Positions 39,201 through 43,437 of a stretch of DNA of 43,437 nucleotides are shown here, piece by piece. The position numbers and the translations under genes are program-made. Numbering within the stretch: position 1 is the stretch's first letter; every line of letters begins with the position of its first letter. This DNA comes from Pelagophyceae sp. CCMP2097. Its lineage: Eukaryota > Sar > Pelagophyceae. The stretch is from assembly GCA_026770575.1 (NCBI GenBank), contig MU657202.1, positions 153,853 to 197,289 on the forward strand. Reading direction: 5' to 3'. A model generated the notes under the pieces. It was given only the letters and a program-made list of their open reading frames with translations, ran no database searches and was not told where the DNA came from.

Positions 39201-42200
39201 CTCGGCCGGGGAGCTTCGACTCCAGCCCGCGGCGCGCGGCCATGAATCAGACTGCGTCTTCGCTGCAGCGGCGGGCGTCGTTGAACGACGCGGGCGCGGC
39301 GGGCAAGTTTTCAGCGTTCATTTCCGGCGACGACGGCCGCGCCGCAGACGCAGACGCAGACGCAGACTTTTCGGCGGTGCAGCAGCCGGCGGCGAACAAC
39401 TACGGGGCGTTCTTCGGCGCGGCGGCACCGCCGCCGACGCCGGTGAAGATTCTTCCTTCGAAGAGCCGTGACGACAATCTTCGGCAAAAGCGCCGGTCTC
39501 TCGAAGAACGCGAGGACGACGAGGCCGACGAGGAGGCGCGCCTCGAGGCTGCCGCCGAACGCGCACAGGCAGTCAAGCAGGCGGCGGTGGCGGAGAGGCG
39601 ACTCCGAGAGATGGCTGAATTGCAGAAACGCGAGGCAGAGCTCGCCTCGAGCCGCTCGCCGCAGAGCACGCACCACACCCTCTCGCCCGTCGCCTCGACG
39701 ATGTCGCCCGTCGCCGCGGACGTGCAGCGCCGCGAGGCCGAGGCGCGCGGCGCGGCGTTTGCGGCGACGCGCGGCCGCGCCTCGTTCAACTCGGGCCAAG
39801 GCGTTTCGCCCGGCCACTCGGTGCCGAGCGAGACGCCCGTCGCGGCCCGCGGCGTCTACATCGCGTCGCCGCCGTCGCACGGCGCGCCGCGGCACGCGCC
39901 GCCGCAGACTGACTTTTCGCCGGGCACGCACGTGTCCGCGGCGTCTTCGCAGTCGTTTGCGGCGCCCGCGGCCAACGCGTTTTCCGGCGACACCTCCCAA
40001 ACGCCGGCGATGCGGTCGATGCGGACGCGCGACGAGGACGAGAGCGGCTCAAGCGACGACGGCGCGGGTCGGTTCGGCTCTGCGGAGCAGGCTGCCGCCG
40101 ACGCGGAGCTGCGGCGGTCGGCGGATGCTGCGCGGGCGGCCGAGGCGCGCGCGCGGCAGTTGTCGCAGGACGAGGCTCGGCGTCTTCAGGCCGAGGCGGT
40201 GGCCATGCGAGAAGCGGCCGAGGCGATGCGCAAAGAGAGGGATGATGCGCGCCGCGAGCTCGACTTGCTGACGCGCGCGCGCGCGCCGGCGCCGACGCCC
40301 GCGCGGCAGCCGCGGGCGCGGCAGGGCCGGGCGCAGTACTCTCCACAGTCGGATTCGACGCACAATTCGACGCACAATTCGACGCAAGACGACTCGCACG
40401 ACGACTCGCAGGATTCGTGCGACGACGAGCTGACGCCGACGGAGCAGGGCCTCGCCGACGCTCTTGTTCGCGCGGCGCCGAAATCCGGCGGCCGCGGCGC
40501 CCGGGGCGCGCCTCTGGCTGAGACGATTGACAAGCCGCCCGCGCGGCCGTCCGCCGTGCTGGCCTCCGCTCTGTCTCAGCTGGGCTTGGTCCTCGACGGC
40601 GTCGACGACGAGGCGGCATTATATTCGGCGTGGGCGTCGCCGGCGCAAGCGGGGGCGGCTCTAGAAGTGATGTTTGAGATGAACTCACCAGAACAGCTTC
40701 GTGCTGTCGGACGTGTCTTTCGCCACTTCAAAAGCGGACGGCGGCGGAAGCCGTTCGTGGCGGCGGCGGCGGCGACGCTCCGGGCGATGCACTCGGCGGG
40801 CGCTCTGGACGAGGCGGCGCTTTTATCTTGGCACGACGCGGACCGGAAAAAAAGGCGGCCTTACGTCAACTGGCTCATCGATACCGAGGAGCCGTCGCCG
40901 CGGCGGCGCGTCCAGGCCGAGGGCGCCTCGGATCCCTGGGCGACGACGATTGCTGCGGCGCTGCGCGAGACTGAAAAGTCTTTGGGCGACCGCATCGCGG
41001 CCGTCGAGGCTCGCGAGGCCGTCGTCGCCGCTGAGCGCACCGCTGCCGACGCGCGCGCCGCCGAGGACCGCGCGCGGCAGGGCGAGGCGGAGGAGCGCTT
41101 CCGCGCCGAGCTCGCAGAGCAGCGGGCTTTGCAGCGCGACACACGTCAGACGGTCAAAGCCCTGACTCCCAACACCTCGCCAGCGCACCAAGCCCGGAGC
41201 CTCATCGTCCTCAAGCGCGACGACGACGCGCCGCAGGCGCACTTCGCGCGCGCGCCGCCCGACGACGCGCAGCCGCGGCCGCCTCGCGCTGCGCCGCAAC
41301 CGCGCGCCGCGTCACCGCCTCGCACCGCGCCGCCGCGCGCCGCGCCGCCCACGCCTGAGGCCGCGAGCCACTTTGGCGACGACGACGCGCGCGACGACGA
41401 CGCTCGACCAGGCGAGCCTTTGCCTCTGGGTTTGCCTGCGTCGGCGCAGCGCACTCTACGAGAGCGCTTCCTGACGCTGCTGCAGCTGGACCGAGGCTAC
41501 CTGCTCGACGACGAGGATTGCCTGGTGGATGTCAGGGTGGAGCACGGCTACGACGCGCACCGGGGACGATGCTTCGTCACCGTCAGAAATCGCAGCGACT
41601 TAGTCCTGCACGACGTTTCCGTCGACGTCTTCGCCGACGACGACCGCTTCGCCGGCGCGCCCCTCGGCGCCACACAACGAGGGCGTTCGGGAGAGGTGCG
41701 GCCCGCGGACCGCCTGAGGATCGCTTTAGCGAGGCCCTACGAGCCGCAATCTCTGCAGCCCGGCGCTAGCACGATGCGAGAAGTCGTCGCAGAGTGCGCG
41801 GCGCCGTTCGTCGTGCCGCCCGAGCTGACGATACGCTTCCGGCACCGAGGGATGAAGCACGCGTACGCTTTGAGGCTGCCCGTCGCGGCCACGTGCTTCT
41901 CGAGGCCAAACACGGGCGACGCGCGGAGCGTCTCTGCTTTCCGCGCGCGGTGGGACGAGACGGGCGCCGGCGAGGGCCGCGAGCAGCAGGTGGTCGTGGC
42001 CTCGCGAGGGGCCATCACGCCGGCCATGCTCACGGACGTCGCCGAGCGCATGTTCCGGGCCACCCTTCAGGGCGCGCGCGTGCGCGACGCCGACCGCACG
42101 CCGTACACGCTGACGGCGGCGGCGACGGTGTGCTGCGCGCCGCCGGCGTCTTCCTGGAGCGAGAAACCGTCTTGGTGGAACGAAAAGCCGCGGCCCTCTT

Positions 42201-42367
42201 CCAAACCCGGCGAGGCGCGTGCGGGCGACGTGCCCGTGCTCTTCCGTCTCGAGGCCAACGTCCACGCCCGGGCCTTTCGGCTGACGGTTCGGTCGCCGGC
42301 GCCGGACGCGGCGGCGGCGTTCAAGAACGTGCTCCAAGCTCTTCTGACGTCGTACTTCGTCATGTAA
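36294..42367 (+). CDS. giant scaffold: PH - CUE-like - three PDZ-like - coiled/disordered - AP-2 alpha-appendage-like
   Basis: Exons 36294-36495 and 36690-42367 join in phase to 1959 residues. In order: a PH domain (about 5-115; LEAVLLKRENGPFGKRWARK to TGYTLMLACANGDDEHRAW); a CUE/UBA-like helix bundle (about 165-205; LGQLFAGEPAQVLASEYDG); three PDZ-like domains (about 272-358, 367-451, 456-537, each with an LxLxFxR-type last strand); nine copies of a 12-residue helix repeat (661-768); long Ser/Ala-rich disorder; a helical domain near 1358-1470 with ALDEAALLSW, vaguely W2-like; and a C-terminal region (about 1655-1959) matching the alpha-adaptin ear. That region has RGYLLDDEDCLVDVRVEHGY, LRLPVAATCFSRP, FRARWDETG and LFRLEANVHARAFRLTVRS. 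The appendage platform of AP-2 recruits endocytic accessory proteins. No adaptin trunk is present. A membrane-traffic scaffold is the likely role (inference). Confidence 0.78.
38468..38791 (+). repeat. 36-bp in-frame coding repeat, nine copies
   Basis: Nine 36-bp units start every 36 bp from 38468 to 38756, each encoding a variant of R-A-R-[DE]-E-A-A-A-A-A-T-Q. The pattern of one charged face and four to five alanines forms a long single alpha helix or coiled coil. Units differ at a few bases, with edge copies more diverged. Confidence 0.9.
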
Positions 42368-42979
42368 TGTCGTACCAAGCTTGCGAGCCGAGGCGGCCGA
42401 TGTGGCACCGTCGTACGGCGGCGCGGCCGGCCGCGGCACGTCGCCGTCGAGGGACCCGACGAGGGCAGAAGGGACTCCGAGGAGGGCCAAGACGGCGGCC
42501 CTCGCAGCACAGTTCGCGACGGCGGCACCCTTGTACCCGCTTCCATTTTAATATTTTTCGCCCGACGCTACCGACGGCAACGCGGGCCCTACTACCCTCC
42601 CATCACTTGTGATTAAAGAAATCCTTAGATTTGAGAAAAAGTTCAAAATTAAATTTATAATCGAGTCAGTCAAGGATACCCCTTTAAATTTTGTCTTTTT
42701 TCATGAACATATTTACTCTCTCAAAAATTGAGTTTTCTTTTTCGCAAAAGTTTGGGGTATTCTCGCCAAAATATCCTTTATTATGCTTTTAAATTCCGGG
42801 GAATACCCTCGATTTATCACGGGAAGACTCGGTATTTACCTTGTAGCCGGCGCTCTCTCTCTGCGGTTCTCTTGGTCCGGTTCCTGCCTTGTGATTTCAA
42901 GCTTGAAAACCTAATGAGCAGCGGGCGCCTTTCACTGGGATGCACTTCACCTGCCGTTCGCTGAGCCTCAGCCGTAGCG
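42368..42979. other. intergenic with strongly AT-rich block
   Basis: The first 230 bp are GC-rich 3' flank. From about 42605 to 42910 the DNA switches to AT-rich (for example TTAAATTTATAATCGAG), with no ORF of note. This is the sharpest composition change in the window and probably contains the 3' end of the scaffold transcript and the promoter of the gene starting at 42980. Confidence 0.5.
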
Positions 42980-43437
42980 ATGCGACCGGTGAGGTTCCTC
43001 TTGGCGTGGGTCGCGCTCGCGACCGCAGCGGACCGCGACCGTGAAACCGAGGCGCGCGCGGAGACGGAGGTGCGGCTCGCCGCGTCGCAAAAGAGTCCAA
43101 AAGGCCAACGTCGCGCGTTACGCGGCCCCCGTACGGACGCACCTAGGCCCCGGGCGCGCCGTGCTGGGACGCATCTTATCCGGGCGACGCGCACGCCGCG
43201 TGCAACGAGCGGTCCGACGGGCGCGCTTCACCATCCGAGTCGGCGACACGGCCATTGGCCGAGCCTTTTTCGCGGACCACACAATCGACGACCTCTGCGG
43301 TGCGGGCGTTGCAAGAAGTCGTACCCAGTGCAGTGCCGACGGCCAGTGCAGTGCCGACGGCCGCGCCGACGTTTTCGACGATCTTCCCGACGCCTTCGAC
43401 GGGGAACCAATCGACGCCCGCGGGAAACCAAACGACG
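42980..43437 (+). CDS. start of an unidentified secreted-type gene, cut by the window edge
   Basis: The ATG at 42980 gives MRPVRFLAWVALATAADRDR, a short signal peptide followed by a charged stretch. A likely intron ends CACCTAG at about 43140-43146. After it, two frames stay open to the window edge. One has the GNC-rich codon pattern of this genome's real genes (RFTIRVGDTAIGRAFFADHT, then an acidic stretch). The other is Ser/Thr/Pro-rich and mucin-like. I favour the first, joined through a donor near 43093, but this is not certain. An 18-bp direct repeat (GTGCAGTGCCGACGGCCA) lies at about 43328-43362. No family is recognised and the gene is incomplete. Confidence 0.4.
   Translation, partial: MRPVRFLLAWVALATAADRDRETEARAETEVRLAASQKSPKGQRRALRGPRTDAPRPRARRAGTHLIRATRTPRATSGPTGALHHPSRRHGHWPSLFRGPHNRRPLRCGRCKKSYPVQCRRPVQCRRPRRRFRRSSRRLRRGTNRRPRETKR

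Noticed and set aside
36690..42367. Reading the scaffold gene as a complete AP-2 alpha subunit
   Set aside because: There is no adaptin trunk (armadillo-like helices) before the ear; the N-terminus is PH, CUE-like and PDZ-like instead.

Overview
The window is nuclear DNA from a GC-rich, gene-dense eukaryote, most likely a photosynthetic stramenopile and plausibly a pelagophyte of the Aureococcus type (inference from gene content and style, not from a database match). The evidence is a three-helix light-harvesting protein with a signal-peptide-type plastid presequence, a phytyl-ester-synthase-like protein with a similar leader, a membrane hybrid histidine kinase, a slime-mould-type (class E) GPCR, and many short introns of about 40-180 bp. 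There is no prokaryotic operon structure, no CRISPR array and no rRNA or tRNA that I can support. Assembly quality is uneven: there is a 10-N gap inside a WD40 array at 26430-26439.

Layout, left to right. 0.2-3.5 kb holds three small housekeeping genes on the + strand: an ARL3-type GTPase, a HINT-type histidine-triad hydrolase and prefoldin subunit 2. An RluA-type pseudouridine synthase (-) converges on prefoldin and overlaps it. 5.6-8.0 kb is a secreted five-exon PDI-family protein with an EGF-like module (-), divergent from a 1661-residue nine-exon LRR protein (+, 8.1-13.7 kb). DNA polymerase kappa follows (14.5-16.7 kb, +), then a CHASE-like hybrid histidine kinase (-, 17.1-20.1 kb). A repeat-bearing intergenic stretch with a 64-bp tandem duplication separates it from two coiled-coil genes (21.2-25.4 kb, divergent). 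Next come a WD40-repeat gene (-), an ABHD10-like hydrolase (+), a HAD phosphatase (+), complex I subunit B12/NDUFB3 (-), the class E GPCR (+), the PES-type acyltransferase (-), the LHC gene (-), a giant multidomain scaffold (+, 36.3-42.4 kb) and the start of an unidentified gene at the right edge.

Genes are packed as divergent pairs with 190-320 bp between start codons and as convergent pairs that touch or overlap; GPCR and PES overlap by 11 bp, stop to stop. I rebuilt the exon structure by hand and checked reading-frame phase across nearly every intron.

Most notable observations: (1) a PH - CUE-like - three PDZ-like - disordered - AP-2 alpha-appendage-like protein, an architecture I do not recognise from any described family; (2) an ABHD10-type hydrolase whose nucleophile serine is replaced by glycine; (3) introns whose first bases are repeated at the start of the next exon, including two GC-AG introns, as expected if introns were inserted with target-site duplication; (4) polymerase kappa carrying two UBM-type ubiquitin-binding motifs plus two PIP boxes; (5) a WD40 array with two frame changes (+4 and -7) that cancel.
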